Origin: Crocinitomicaceae bacterium
GTDB taxonomy: Bacteria; Bacteroidota; Bacteroidia; Flavobacteriales_D; Crocinitomicaceae
Length of the DNA: 64,000 nucleotides
Direction of reading: 5' to 3'
Assembly: GCA_022447665.1 (NCBI GenBank)
Contig: JAKVAQ010000004.1
Span: forward strand, 31,091-95,090
Of this stretch, positions 18,901-26,305 are shown piece after piece (position 1 is the first letter of the stretch; each line of letters begins with the position of its first letter). The position numbers were made by a program, and so were the translations under genes. Under the pieces are notes generated by a model. It ran no database searches. It had not been told where the DNA came from and saw only the letters and a list, made by a program, of their open reading frames with translations.

Positions 18901-19412
18901 AGTTTGCTCGAAATAGCACCATCAACAGTTTCCCAAGACTCATCTTGTCCAGCAACCATTGGATTTGTTAAACGCTCGCCATCGTAAAGGCCTAAAACAG
19001 AACCTGCGATTTGAGGATTAACAGCACCTTTAGTAATACCTCTGTCTTTGTTACCTTTTATATGTATTGGTCTACCTTCTCTTGACTTAACAAGAATACT
19101 TGCGTATGATGTTCCGTCATAATAAGTAGATGCATACCAGTTTGGAATACCTGGGTATACTTCCTCCGGCTTAACAGCATAAGGCACTGCCTTTACTACA
19201 GGCGATTCACACGATGCGATTGTCGCAGCTGCAACGCTAAATCCTAAAAACTTTAGGAAATCTCTACGCGCTGTAGAAGCCTCTTGAACTTTTGAATCAC
19301 TCAAAAATTCGTCAACACTTAATTCCTCTGCAAATTCTTTCTTTTGAAGCTCTTCAAACTCCGGTGTAGAATTTAATTCGTCGAGTCCTTTCCAGTATTT
19401 TGTTGTTCCCAT
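15996..19412 (-). CDS. actB: alternative complex III subunit ActB (molybdopterin-like + iron-sulfur)
   Basis: A 1138-residue fusion. Residues 48-70 (ARRDFLKFLGFSVAAATIAS) form an internal Tat-type signal, as expected for ActB, followed by Cys. The long middle part resembles the molybdopterin oxidoreductase fold but, as in known ACIII, is expected to hold no cofactor. The C-terminal third is a ferredoxin-like domain with CIGCGSCLIAC, CHHCNHAPCETVC, CIGTRYCANNC and CSMCV...CADVC, fitting three [4Fe-4S] and one [3Fe-4S] cluster; the CIGTRYC set lacks one Cys and marks the 3Fe site. These carry electrons from quinol to the hemes. The last 36 residues hold about ten His with Gly and Glu. It starts 26 bases after actA. 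Confidence 0.95.
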   Translation of the reverse strand: MGTTKYWKGLDELNSTPEFEELQKKEFAEELSVDEFLSDSKVQEASTARRDFLKFLGFSVAAATIASCESPVVKAVPYAVKPEEVYPGIPNWYASTYYDGTSYASILVKSREGRPIHIKGNKDRGITKGAVNPQIAGSVLGLYDGERLTNPMVAGQDESWETVDGAISSKLKSIVGKGKKVVLLSNTVISPSTLSVIEEFKSSLTGEESTMDMVAAPVDVAGEEMRVDANGEEGAAVMPNIEEPVDNSLVQHVQYDAVSYSGMRAANKESFGQNIIPDYDFSKAKVIVSVAADFLNSWLLPTQFTGQYLERRNPDGEWMSRHFQFETNMSITGSNADVRGMIKPSQQGAVLALLHKEVTGSALSGVDTSSLNEVVVEQIKMAADELKAAKGSSLVVAGSNRKSIQVVVNSINNALNNYTGPINLSDPINLYQSEDEKMEALITDLSAGKIGAILTWDCNPVYSHPRGEEFKAGLAKAELSVSMSMYADETGANCEYNAPASHTLESWEDFCPKNSHYAIAQPTIRPLHDTRPAAESLMVWAGMAEHVGKDSKNYYDYIRMVWEKWGYPGQTAFSNFEDYWNDAVHYSTAKTEVVPAVPMAFSGNTSAAAKDIASISAGSWELSLYQKAGIGVGVQANNPWLQEMPDPISKVTWDNYITMAPSDMEANGYATEVGQRSESNLATVSVGEKSLTLPVFAQPGQMPGTIGIALGYGRGANGEKIGKAAYQIDEFGKNDAKTVIGANGFALINNGEGDAYDVAVSKSEGTYTLACTQTHSTVMARNSIVKETTLEIYKTKGKSAYNHQHVLHSGWNHDEKPVTEFNLWDEHPVEKVGHRWGMSIDLNSCIGCGSCLIACQSENNVPVVGRDEVRRSREMHWLRLDRYYAADTELTVGTRDEDKFNFDDSEIPSQNPKVVHMPMMCHHCNHAPCETVCPVAATTHSNEGLNQMTYNRCIGTRYCANNCPYKVRRFNWFNYPSYRKFENVNPSQDDLGRMVLNPDVVVRTRGVMEKCSMCVQRIQSGKLAAKKADRPVMDGEVTTACADVCPTNAIIMGDWNDDNSAIKAASESDRAYQVLEEVGIKPNIWYQVKVRNHKNEALAAAQVEHHGGHGGDHGEGHEGEEHGDEHAHKEGDSHGEGH

Positions 19413-19437
19413 ATCTTAAAGAAGTCTCTTTGTAATA

Positions 19438-20802
19438 TTAATAGTGGCACTTAGCACACTCTAAACCACCTAATTCCGCTACTGTTACCATGTCATCCTC
19501 TAAGTAGCGCTCGTAAGTTGTTCTATCTTTTAATAATCTTTCGTGGATCATGTTGTAGTAGCTTCCTTCAGGAGCGCTAGCTAAATCCACACTTGATGCA
19601 CGGTGACATTCAATACACCAACCCATTGTTAACGTAGGCTTTGTGAATTTTACTTTGTTCTCATCGTAATCTTCATCTGTTACTCCAACATTGTTAAGAT
19701 CTTCTGTAGTCATTACACGACCAACAGTTTCTTTTTTCATGTTACCGTGGCATTGTTTACAGTCAATTCCACCAACCTCAACGTGTTGTGAGTGATTGAA
19801 ATAAACGTGATCTGGTAAGTTGTGAACTTTTACCCATTTGATTGGCTTAGTCTCACCTGAATAAGAATTTGTAGTTGCGTCGTAACCAGCAGCTTCATGA
19901 ATTTTTGCAATTTCAGCTGTACCAGCTTCATTTTGCCCTTCATGCACCACGCGGTGACAGTTCATACAAACGTTCACTGTAGGAATAGTAGCATGTTTCG
20001 ATTTAGTAACTGCGTTGTGACAATATTTACAATCAATTCCCATTTCACCAGCATGAAGCTCATGCGAGTATGCAATTGGCTGCTCTGGCTTGTAGTCCTC
20101 GAAAACACCTATTTGTGCTAGGTCCTTCATCCCCAAGGCCAACAATAAGATAACCGTAAAAACAGTCGCAATTCCAACAAAACCTCTGTTCTTCCAAGCC
20201 CATTTTCTTGCTGACTGAAATACTGAAGCATCCTCTTCAACAACTTCTCCAGCTTGTTTTCTTTGCAATGACTGTAATTGACTTCTAACACCACCTACAG
20301 CACCAATCACCAATAGAAGAACACCTCCTAAAATCCACCAGAAAGTAGATGAAGTTTCTTCTTTAACCCCTCCGGAAGGCACAGGACCACCTGTTGGTGG
20401 CGGTGTAGCCTCTTTTGGCGCATAAGCTTCGATGTAAGCAAAGATGTGATCAATTTCATCGTTGTTTACCGCCTGCGCTGTCATCACTGACTTGCCCCAA
20501 TCATTAAAAAGTTGGTTTGCGTAAGGATCGCCTGCTGCGATTACCGATTGAGAATTTTTAACCCAAGCATAAAAGTTCTCTTCCGATGAATTATCAATCC
20601 AACGCTGTCTTGCCCCTTTAAGAGCAGGACCCGTCATATTTTTATCCGGGAAGTGACATGCAGCACAATTTGCTTTGAACAAGCCTTCTCCTTTAGCAGG
20701 ATCGCCTTGAGCATTTGAAGATGACGAAATCGCTACAACAGCGATTAAACCTAAGGTCAACTTCATGAATCTTTTGATCAGGGATTCATTTAATATTTTC
20801 AT
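19438..20802 (-). CDS. actA: alternative complex III multiheme cytochrome c subunit ActA
   Basis: A 454-residue first gene of the operon. It has a signal peptide (residues 1-31) and a class I cytochrome c domain with CAACH (46-50). A hydrophobic segment lies near 153-171 and a second near 208-226. The pentaheme region follows, with CKYCH, CMNCH, CKQCH, CIECH and CAKCH. That is six heme c sites against five in the Rhodothermus-type ActA; the extra N-terminal monoheme domain is, as I recall, usual in Bacteroidota. The hemes pass electrons out from ActB towards ActE and the oxidase. The promoter lies about 53 bases upstream. Confidence 0.94.
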   Translation of the reverse strand: MKILNESLIKRFMKLTLGLIAVVAISSSSNAQGDPAKGEGLFKANCAACHFPDKNMTGPALKGARQRWIDNSSEENFYAWVKNSQSVIAAGDPYANQLFNDWGKSVMTAQAVNNDEIDHIFAYIEAYAPKEATPPPTGGPVPSGGVKEETSSTFWWILGGVLLLVIGAVGGVRSQLQSLQRKQAGEVVEEDASVFQSARKWAWKNRGFVGIATVFTVILLLALGMKDLAQIGVFEDYKPEQPIAYSHELHAGEMGIDCKYCHNAVTKSKHATIPTVNVCMNCHRVVHEGQNEAGTAEIAKIHEAAGYDATTNSYSGETKPIKWVKVHNLPDHVYFNHSQHVEVGGIDCKQCHGNMKKETVGRVMTTEDLNNVGVTDEDYDENKVKFTKPTLTMGWCIECHRASSVDLASAPEGSYYNMIHERLLKDRTTYERYLEDDMVTVAELGGLECAKCHY

Positions 20803-20854
20803 TGCCAGTTTTTTAACGTTAAGTGCACATTTTTCACGCGCAATACATCAAATG

Positions 20855-20882
20855 CAAAATTAGTAGAAACTCGTTGTTTCAA
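20855..20882 (-). promoter_or_regulatory. promoter of the actA-ctaD respiratory operon
   Basis: On the minus strand TTG (20882-20880), a 17-base spacer and TAATTTTG (20862-20855) match the Bacteroidota promoter exactly. The predicted transcript has a leader of about 45 bases before the actA ATG at 20802. The spacer holds an inverted repeat, GAAAC-N5-GTTTC (20880-20866), that could be an operator. Confidence 0.65.
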
Positions 20883-21017
20883 CTCAATTCTCTGGCTAAT
20901 TGTAGGGTTTTAGGCCTAATTTAAATCTATTCTAAATAAGCAGTTAATAAATTAGACCCAGCAAATAATTCTAGAAAACGTTTTAATGATGGATCAAAAA
21001 AATGTTTGGAATAAAAA

Positions 21018-21050
21018 TTGGTGTCGCAGTTACAAGAACAACTATATTTG
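21018..21050 (+). promoter_or_regulatory. promoter of the SPOR-domain gene
   Basis: TTG (21018-21020), a 22-base spacer and TATATTTG (21043-21050), an exact Bacteroidota promoter match. The ATG at 21066 follows by 15 bases, so the longer reading from 21018 cannot be translated from this transcript. The 263 bases between actA and this gene hold these two divergent promoters and nothing else I can identify. Confidence 0.65.
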
Positions 21051-21065
21051 CTTAAAGTTTTGAAA

Positions 21066-21578
21066 ATGAAGATTCTTTTCGGTTTTACCCTTGTTTTTCT
21101 AGGTGCAATTGGCTACAGTCAAGATGGTGGCTGGCTCACATTACCCAAATCAAACGACAGTATTTCAATTTTAGAAAAGCAAGAATTAGACTTTAACGAT
21201 CCTAATGGTAAAGTTGTAGTTACCGGGGGAGAAAAACTTAAAACTTTAGAAGAGTTTGTTCGCACTGGAGAAGAAACAGTTGAAGGAGTGAAAATGGATG
21301 GTTTTCGCGTCTTAATCTTCTTTGATCAAAACAAATCAGAGTCAGAAAGTCAAAAAGCAAGATTTCTTTCGAGATATCCAGATCATAAAGCTTATGTAGA
21401 TTATTTAGCTCCTAATTATAGAGTCCGCGTTGGTAACTTCAGAACCAAACTCGAAGCGGAAGCCTTAAAGGCAGAAATTATAGGAATGTTCCCTACAGCT
21501 ATTGTAATTTCAGATAAAATTCAACTACCTCAATTACCACTTAAAATTGCGCCTATCAATGGCGATGGTAATCAATAA
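21066..21578 (+). CDS. secreted SPOR-domain protein
   Basis: A 170-residue protein from ATG 21066; the signal peptide MKILFGFTLVFLGAIGYSQ begins there, and the promoter lies between 21018 and 21050. The second half (GFRVLIFFDQNKSESESQKA ... YRVRVGNFRTKLEAEALKAE) is a SPOR fold, which binds denuded peptidoglycan glycan strands, with the typical xxVRVGxFxxxxxAExL ending. The mature protein is therefore probably periplasmic and wall-associated. It is a single-gene unit whose last bases overlap the convergent 21572 gene. No catalytic domain is present. Confidence 0.8.
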   Translation: MKILFGFTLVFLGAIGYSQDGGWLTLPKSNDSISILEKQELDFNDPNGKVVVTGGEKLKTLEEFVRTGEETVEGVKMDGFRVLIFFDQNKSESESQKARFLSRYPDHKAYVDYLAPNYRVRVGNFRTKLEAEALKAEIIGMFPTAIVISDKIQLPQLPLKIAPINGDGNQ

Positions 21579-22465
21579 TAGAAATCTACATCTTTGAATT
21601 GCAGGATCATCATGAAATTTGTTGCATGATCCCTTGTGATAATAGCGGAAAGTAATAAGGTTTGTCTTTCATAAACTATCTGATATTCCGTTATCCAAGA
21701 ACCATTTCGGTAATATTTAACCGCTTGTAAATTACCAATTTCGTCGTATTCATACTCCCAACGAGAAACGTTCTTTTTTGTTAATGTTACTTCCTCTTGT
21801 TTTCCAGAAATACGCCCTTTTGCATCATACGAATAACGAACTTTAGAATTGCCTGATCCATTTCTTAATTTTCCCTCTTGTTTCGTTAATTGTCCATCCC
21901 ACGTATGATAATAGAACTCTGTTTTATATTCAAAACCTGCGTTGTTATAATACACTTTTTTATATGTAGAATCTGAATAATCTAAATACGAAAATTTTTC
22001 CGTTGTAATAATGTAAGACTCATCCAAATCAAAGTTCATTTTATCAGAATTTTTATTGGAATCTCTTCGATACTCCTGCTCAACAATTCTACCCTTTTCA
22101 TCATATTTAAAAGTATAGGAGTGAAAGCCATATTGATCAGATTGACGTTTCAACGACAAAAGGTTTTTTTCGTTGTATTCATACGTTACTACTATGGTGT
22201 CTTCGAAGGCCGTTTTGTACTCTCTGATCAAACGTCCTTCTTTATCAAAGTCATAGACATATATATCTGAATTCGGTCGGATTTGATCAAGAGTAGCCTT
22301 CGTTGAATAGTTTCCTTTAATAGACCTAATTCTATTTTTCGCTATGAACTCAGTATTGAAGAAGGGTTTCTCTTCGAAAACTTGACCCATAGTGTTATCT
22401 AGCATCTGACCAAAAACAGACCCTGCAACACATAAAATGAGTATGAATAAAATTTTCACCTTCAC
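21572..22465 (-). CDS. secreted RHS/YD-repeat-like protein
   Basis: A 297-residue protein with a GTG start at 22465 and a signal peptide (KVKILFILILCVAGSVFGQ). The body holds repeats of the YDxxGRxxxxxY type: YDFDKEGRLIREY, YEYNEKNLLSLKR, FKYDEKGRIVEQEY, YSYDAKGRISGKQ, YEYDEIGNLQAVKYY. These resemble RHS/YD repeats in short form; similar small secreted proteins are common in Bacteroidota and have no known function. There is no RHS core or toxin domain, so it is not a polymorphic toxin as it stands. An exact promoter match lies 11 bases upstream. Confidence 0.7.
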   Translation of the reverse strand: MKVKILFILILCVAGSVFGQMLDNTMGQVFEEKPFFNTEFIAKNRIRSIKGNYSTKATLDQIRPNSDIYVYDFDKEGRLIREYKTAFEDTIVVTYEYNEKNLLSLKRQSDQYGFHSYTFKYDEKGRIVEQEYRRDSNKNSDKMNFDLDESYIITTEKFSYLDYSDSTYKKVYYNNAGFEYKTEFYYHTWDGQLTKQEGKLRNGSGNSKVRYSYDAKGRISGKQEEVTLTKKNVSRWEYEYDEIGNLQAVKYYRNGSWITEYQIVYERQTLLLSAIITRDHATNFMMILQFKDVDFYY

Positions 22466-22475
22466 AAAACAACAA

Positions 22476-22509
22476 CAAAATTAAACCTCAACAATGTAAA
22501 TGAAATCAA
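22476..22509 (-). promoter_or_regulatory. promoter of the RHS-like gene
   Basis: On the minus strand TTG (22509-22507), a 23-base spacer and TAATTTTG (22483-22476), placed 11 bases before the GTG start at 22465. Confidence 0.5.
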
Positions 22510-22540
22510 AATTATAAACGCCAAAATGCTAAAAAGTAAC

Positions 22541-24814
22541 CTACTCTTGTAGATATATACGCTGAACTCTTTGAGAAATGCCACATAACACCTCGTAAGG
22601 AATAGTATCTAAAATTTGCGCGATATCCCTTATTTTATTGTAATCACCAAATAACTCCACTTCATCTCCTTCTGCAAAATCGTCACCTGTTAGACGGATC
22701 ATAGTCATGTCCATACAAATATTTCCGACTGTAGGGCAGGCTATACCATTTACGTAAAAGGTAAAATTTCCGTTCCCCAAGGCTCTTGAGATCCCATCAG
22801 CATAACCTACGGGAATTATGGCGATTTTCATATCCTCTTCTGCAATATATTTTCTGGAGTAGCCAATAGATTCTCCACTTAGAACATGCTTTATCTGTGA
22901 AATTTGGGACACATACTTTATGGCATCCCTAAGAGAAGCATCATTAATACCAAACAAACCGATTCCGATTCTTACCATATCAAAATGGGCTTCTGGGTAA
23001 CGCTGCGTAGCGGCCGTATTCGATAGATGTAGAATTACCGGATAGCCTAATTCTATTTCAATTTGCTTTGACCAGGAATCAAAACGTTCAATTTGTATTA
23101 GGGTAAATTCTTTCTCACTTGGTTCGTCAGCAGATGAAAGATGTGAGAAAATGGATTCCACTTTTACTTCTGGTTGAGTACGTAATAAATCAAGTAAATC
23201 TTGAAGATCTTCCTGTTTAAATCCCAACCTATTCATTCCCGTGTCCAACTTAATATGAATTGGGTATGATTTGATATTCTTTCTAATAAGAAACTTGATA
23301 AAATCATTCAACTGTCTAAGCGAAAAAACCGACGGCTCCAAGTCATATTGAACTATATCCTCAAAACCATGTATTTCTGAGCTCATTACTATAATCGGCT
23401 TTGATATACCCGCTGTTCTGAGTTCAACCGCTTCATTAGCATAAGCTACTCCAAAGTAATCTATTCCTTCTCTCTCTAATAATCTTCCAACCTCAATAAT
23501 ACCCCCACCATATGCCTGGGCTTTAACCATCGCAAGCACTCTTACATTGTGGGCTATACTCTTTCTAAAGAAACCAAGGTTATCTCTGACTATGTTCAAA
23601 TCTATTTCTAGTCTAGTAATATGATTCTTGGCTATATATCGATCAACTATCTCTTGAAAGCCTGCATCGTGAGCACCTTTTAGCAATAATACTTGATTGT
23701 GAAACTCAATATTTGCATCCATAAACTCTTGAACGCATTTAAAATAATCCACTTCTGCTATGTCAAAATTTCCTGGATCCTTGTCTATGTAAACTAGCCT
23801 ATTTACCCTATAAGCTCTGAGCATATCTGCAATTTCATTTTCATCAAACAAAGAATCCTTAAACCTTGATAAGCAAACTGTTATACCATCATAGCCTTGT
23901 TCTTTTTGTAGACTAGATAATGCAGAATCAAGTGAGTTTACATCAGCACTATAAGCGTCATTGATAATTAAAGTACCATTTGTTCCTTGGTGTCTTTCCA
24001 TTCTCATGGCAATTTCCGGTAGGCTATTTAACTTCTGGATAATACTTTCCTTATCTAGCCCCAGATATAGTGCCAATTGAAAGACAAGACTGGCGTTTGA
24101 CCTTCCTGCCTTTGTATTGAAAATTGAGTATGTTTCAGGTATTTCTTTGGGCTTAATTAGAAAGTCAACCGACTTAAAAAGCTTAAATTTTTCATTTTTC
24201 TTCTGGTCCTGAGATTCAAAATTTTGTCCGTGTGCTTCCCCTATTCCTGTAAAAACACCTACTGTTGGTTGAATCATATCTTGCAAAAGATACATTTCGT
24301 TTGGCTTAGATATACCAGCTTCAATAATTGCAAGATTATGATCTTCAGACATTTCTAAAAGAGATAGAGCAACACCTATTTGACTATTGTAGCTTTTAGG
24401 ACTTCTAATGATGTTGAAATGCTCCTTTAAAACAACATAAAGCCATTCTTTGACCACGGTTTTACCATTGCTTCCAGTAATGCCTATAACAGGGTAATCA
24501 AACTTTTGCCTATGCGCTTTAGCAATTGATTGTAAGGCGACTAGAACATCTTGGACTTGTATTTGATTTATCTCAACTCTCTCATTTATTTGTGAGACAA
24601 TTGCGGTTTCACCGCCCTTATCTTTAAAATCTTGAAGATAATCTGCTCCATCTTCAAATTTTCCTGAAAAAGCAAAGAAAAGAGTGCTCTCCGAAATTCT
24701 TGATGCACGTGAATCTATAACTACATTATCAATTCGGCTGTTTGAATTAACAACCTTAGTTTTTGTAGCATTAAGAAGAGAAAATAAATTGTCGAGTTCT
24801 AGCTCAAGCTTCAC
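22541..24814 (-). CDS. murF: bifunctional MurF ligase / alanine racemase
   Basis: A 757-residue fusion supplying both D-alanine and its joining to peptidoglycan precursors. Residues 1-370 are MurF-like, adding D-Ala-D-Ala to UDP-MurNAc-tripeptide, with the ATP loop GITGSNGKTVVKEW. Residues from about 400 on are alanine racemase, with the PLP lysine in MVKAQAYGGG, GYSRKY carrying the likely catalytic Tyr, and the signatures PVGYADGISR and GNICMDMTM. The PLP segment reads KAQAYGGG where KADAYGHG is commoner. Such fusions are a known Bacteroidota arrangement. The MurF half lacks an obvious complete C-terminal Mur domain signature (its motif is REDGE-poor), yet reads through without breaks. It starts 2 bases after tdk ends and is co-transcribed with it. 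Confidence 0.93.
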   Translation of the reverse strand: MKLELELDNLFSLLNATKTKVVNSNSRIDNVVIDSRASRISESTLFFAFSGKFEDGADYLQDFKDKGGETAIVSQINERVEINQIQVQDVLVALQSIAKAHRQKFDYPVIGITGSNGKTVVKEWLYVVLKEHFNIIRSPKSYNSQIGVALSLLEMSEDHNLAIIEAGISKPNEMYLLQDMIQPTVGVFTGIGEAHGQNFESQDQKKNEKFKLFKSVDFLIKPKEIPETYSIFNTKAGRSNASLVFQLALYLGLDKESIIQKLNSLPEIAMRMERHQGTNGTLIINDAYSADVNSLDSALSSLQKEQGYDGITVCLSRFKDSLFDENEIADMLRAYRVNRLVYIDKDPGNFDIAEVDYFKCVQEFMDANIEFHNQVLLLKGAHDAGFQEIVDRYIAKNHITRLEIDLNIVRDNLGFFRKSIAHNVRVLAMVKAQAYGGGIIEVGRLLEREGIDYFGVAYANEAVELRTAGISKPIIVMSSEIHGFEDIVQYDLEPSVFSLRQLNDFIKFLIRKNIKSYPIHIKLDTGMNRLGFKQEDLQDLLDLLRTQPEVKVESIFSHLSSADEPSEKEFTLIQIERFDSWSKQIEIELGYPVILHLSNTAATQRYPEAHFDMVRIGIGLFGINDASLRDAIKYVSQISQIKHVLSGESIGYSRKYIAEEDMKIAIIPVGYADGISRALGNGNFTFYVNGIACPTVGNICMDMTMIRLTGDDFAEGDEVELFGDYNKIRDIAQILDTIPYEVLCGISQRVQRIYLQE

Positions 24815-24816
24815 TT

Positions 24817-25425
24817 TTAGGTCAATTCTTTATAGCATGTTCTGCATAAAGGTACGTACTTATCTTTTTCTCCAAGAAGAACAAGTTCTCCATCTTCAGA
24901 AATTCGATGTGTGTACTTTGCCGGCGCAGAACAAAAAGTACAAACAGAGTGCAGTTTTTTCACCACATCTGCTTTACCTAAAAGCATTGGCATTGGACCA
25001 AAAGGTTCTGCTCGATAATCTAGGTCTAGACCGGCCAAAATAACATCTTTGCCCATTGCTGCTATATCTTCAACTACATCCACAATAGAATCATTGAAGA
25101 ATTGCGCTTCATCAATCGCAATAACATCAACATCATCGATAAACTGCAACATTTCAACTGGCTCTTCAATGTTTCTAGCTTCTACCTTATCCTTATCATG
25201 AGAAACCACTTCATTATCTGAATAGCGGTTATCTAATAATGGCTTGAAAACTATAACAGTTTTGTTTTGTTCGCGATGCGTTGCGATTTCATTAATCAAG
25301 CCTTTTGTTTTTCCTGAAAACATAGGCCCACAAATAACTGTAATTTTTGACACATCATTACGTTCACTTAGAGTAAAGTGCTTTGAGTACTTAACAGTTT
25401 TATTTTGAGAAATTTTTAAAGGCAT
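24817..25425 (-). CDS. tdk: thymidine kinase
   Basis: A 202-residue type II thymidine kinase phosphorylating thymidine to dTMP in the salvage pathway. Motifs: P-loop GPMFSGKTKGLI, the Asp-Glu of DVIAIDEAQFF, the lasso-type segment GLDLDYRAEPFGPM, and zinc cysteines CTFC and CRTC. The first 27 residues (before ITVICGPMFSG) are a polar extension, slightly longer than usual. It is first in a two-gene unit with murF-alr. Confidence 0.94.
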   Translation of the reverse strand: MPLKISQNKTVKYSKHFTLSERNDVSKITVICGPMFSGKTKGLINEIATHREQNKTVIVFKPLLDNRYSDNEVVSHDKDKVEARNIEEPVEMLQFIDDVDVIAIDEAQFFNDSIVDVVEDIAAMGKDVILAGLDLDYRAEPFGPMPMLLGKADVVKKLHSVCTFCSAPAKYTHRISEDGELVLLGEKDKYVPLCRTCYKELT

Positions 25426-25438
25426 AATCGACTTGACT

Positions 25439-25446
25439 CAAAGTTA
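25439..25446 (-). promoter_or_regulatory. -7 box of the tdk-murF promoter
   Basis: TAACTTTG on the minus strand, an exact TAnnTTTG match 13 bases before the tdk ATG. No good -33 TTG was found at the right distance. Confidence 0.45.
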
Positions 25447-25459
25447 AATTTAATTTTAC

Positions 25460-26305
25460 ATGAGATTAAAAATTGTGGATAACTTCATAGAAATGGGAAA
25501 AACAACTTTAACATATATAACGCAAGAAAACGACGAATTATCAGCGGGAATTGAGAAACTCAAATCAGGAGAATTAAGCGCCTCAGAACTTGATAAGCTT
25601 ACAGAGAACGCAAAGTCACTTTACGAAGCGCTTATAGTTCTTCGCTACAAAGCATTTGAGAAACATTTGGGAAGAGAAGTGGTTGATTTTGTTGAAGAAC
25701 CAGTTCATCAAGAAGAAGTTTCAGCATCTACTGAAACAGAAGAAATTCAAGAAGAACCAGTAGTTGAGGAAGATTCTTTCTCGGGGTTCGATTTAACTGG
25801 AGAAACTGAAGTTACGGAAGAAGAACCAAGCGCTCCAACAATGTTCGATTTTAGTGGCGTTGAAGAAAATGAAGGAGAATCAATCGCTGAGCATACTTTG
25901 GAAGAGTCTGAAAAGACTGAAGAAAGGATAGAACAAGATGACTTTGATATTCATTCTTTTAGAGAATCTGAAAATACTGCTAATACTGAAGATGCAATTG
26001 AGGATGATTCACTGAATTCACAATTTAAAGACAATCGAGATGGTAGCTTAAGGAAGCAGTTGGGAAGAACTCCAATAAGTGACTTAAAATCTGAGATTGG
26101 GATAGCTAAAAAGTTTGAGTACATCAATTCTATGTTCAATGGTAAAACTGAGATGTATGATTCTGCCATTAATGAGCTGAATAGCTGCGGGAGTGATGAA
26201 GCGGCTAAAAACTTATTAAATGATTACGCAAAAGAATTTAATTGGGATTTGGACGATAAATCCATCATCAAGTTTATTGAATTAGTAGAACGCAGATACA
26301 TTTAA
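25460..26305 (+). CDS. conserved acidic protein, function unknown
   Basis: A 281-residue protein in three parts. Residues 1-75 are a helical N-terminal domain (SAGIEKLKSGELSASELDKL). Residues 80-190 are a very acidic Glu/Asp linker with EEPV and SGFDLTGE-type segments. The C-terminal domain (residues 200-281: ISDLKSEIGIAKKFEYINSM ... FIELVERRYI) I recall from many flavobacterial hypothetical proteins, where it is the conserved part. An alternative ATG at 25493 would remove 11 residues. No signal peptide, so cytoplasmic. The stop overlaps the next start (TAATG), coupling it to the M28 peptidase. Function unknown. Confidence 0.75.
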   Translation: MRLKIVDNFIEMGKTTLTYITQENDELSAGIEKLKSGELSASELDKLTENAKSLYEALIVLRYKAFEKHLGREVVDFVEEPVHQEEVSASTETEEIQEEPVVEEDSFSGFDLTGETEVTEEEPSAPTMFDFSGVEENEGESIAEHTLEESEKTEERIEQDDFDIHSFRESENTANTEDAIEDDSLNSQFKDNRDGSLRKQLGRTPISDLKSEIGIAKKFEYINSMFNGKTEMYDSAINELNSCGSDEAAKNLLNDYAKEFNWDLDDKSIIKFIELVERRYI

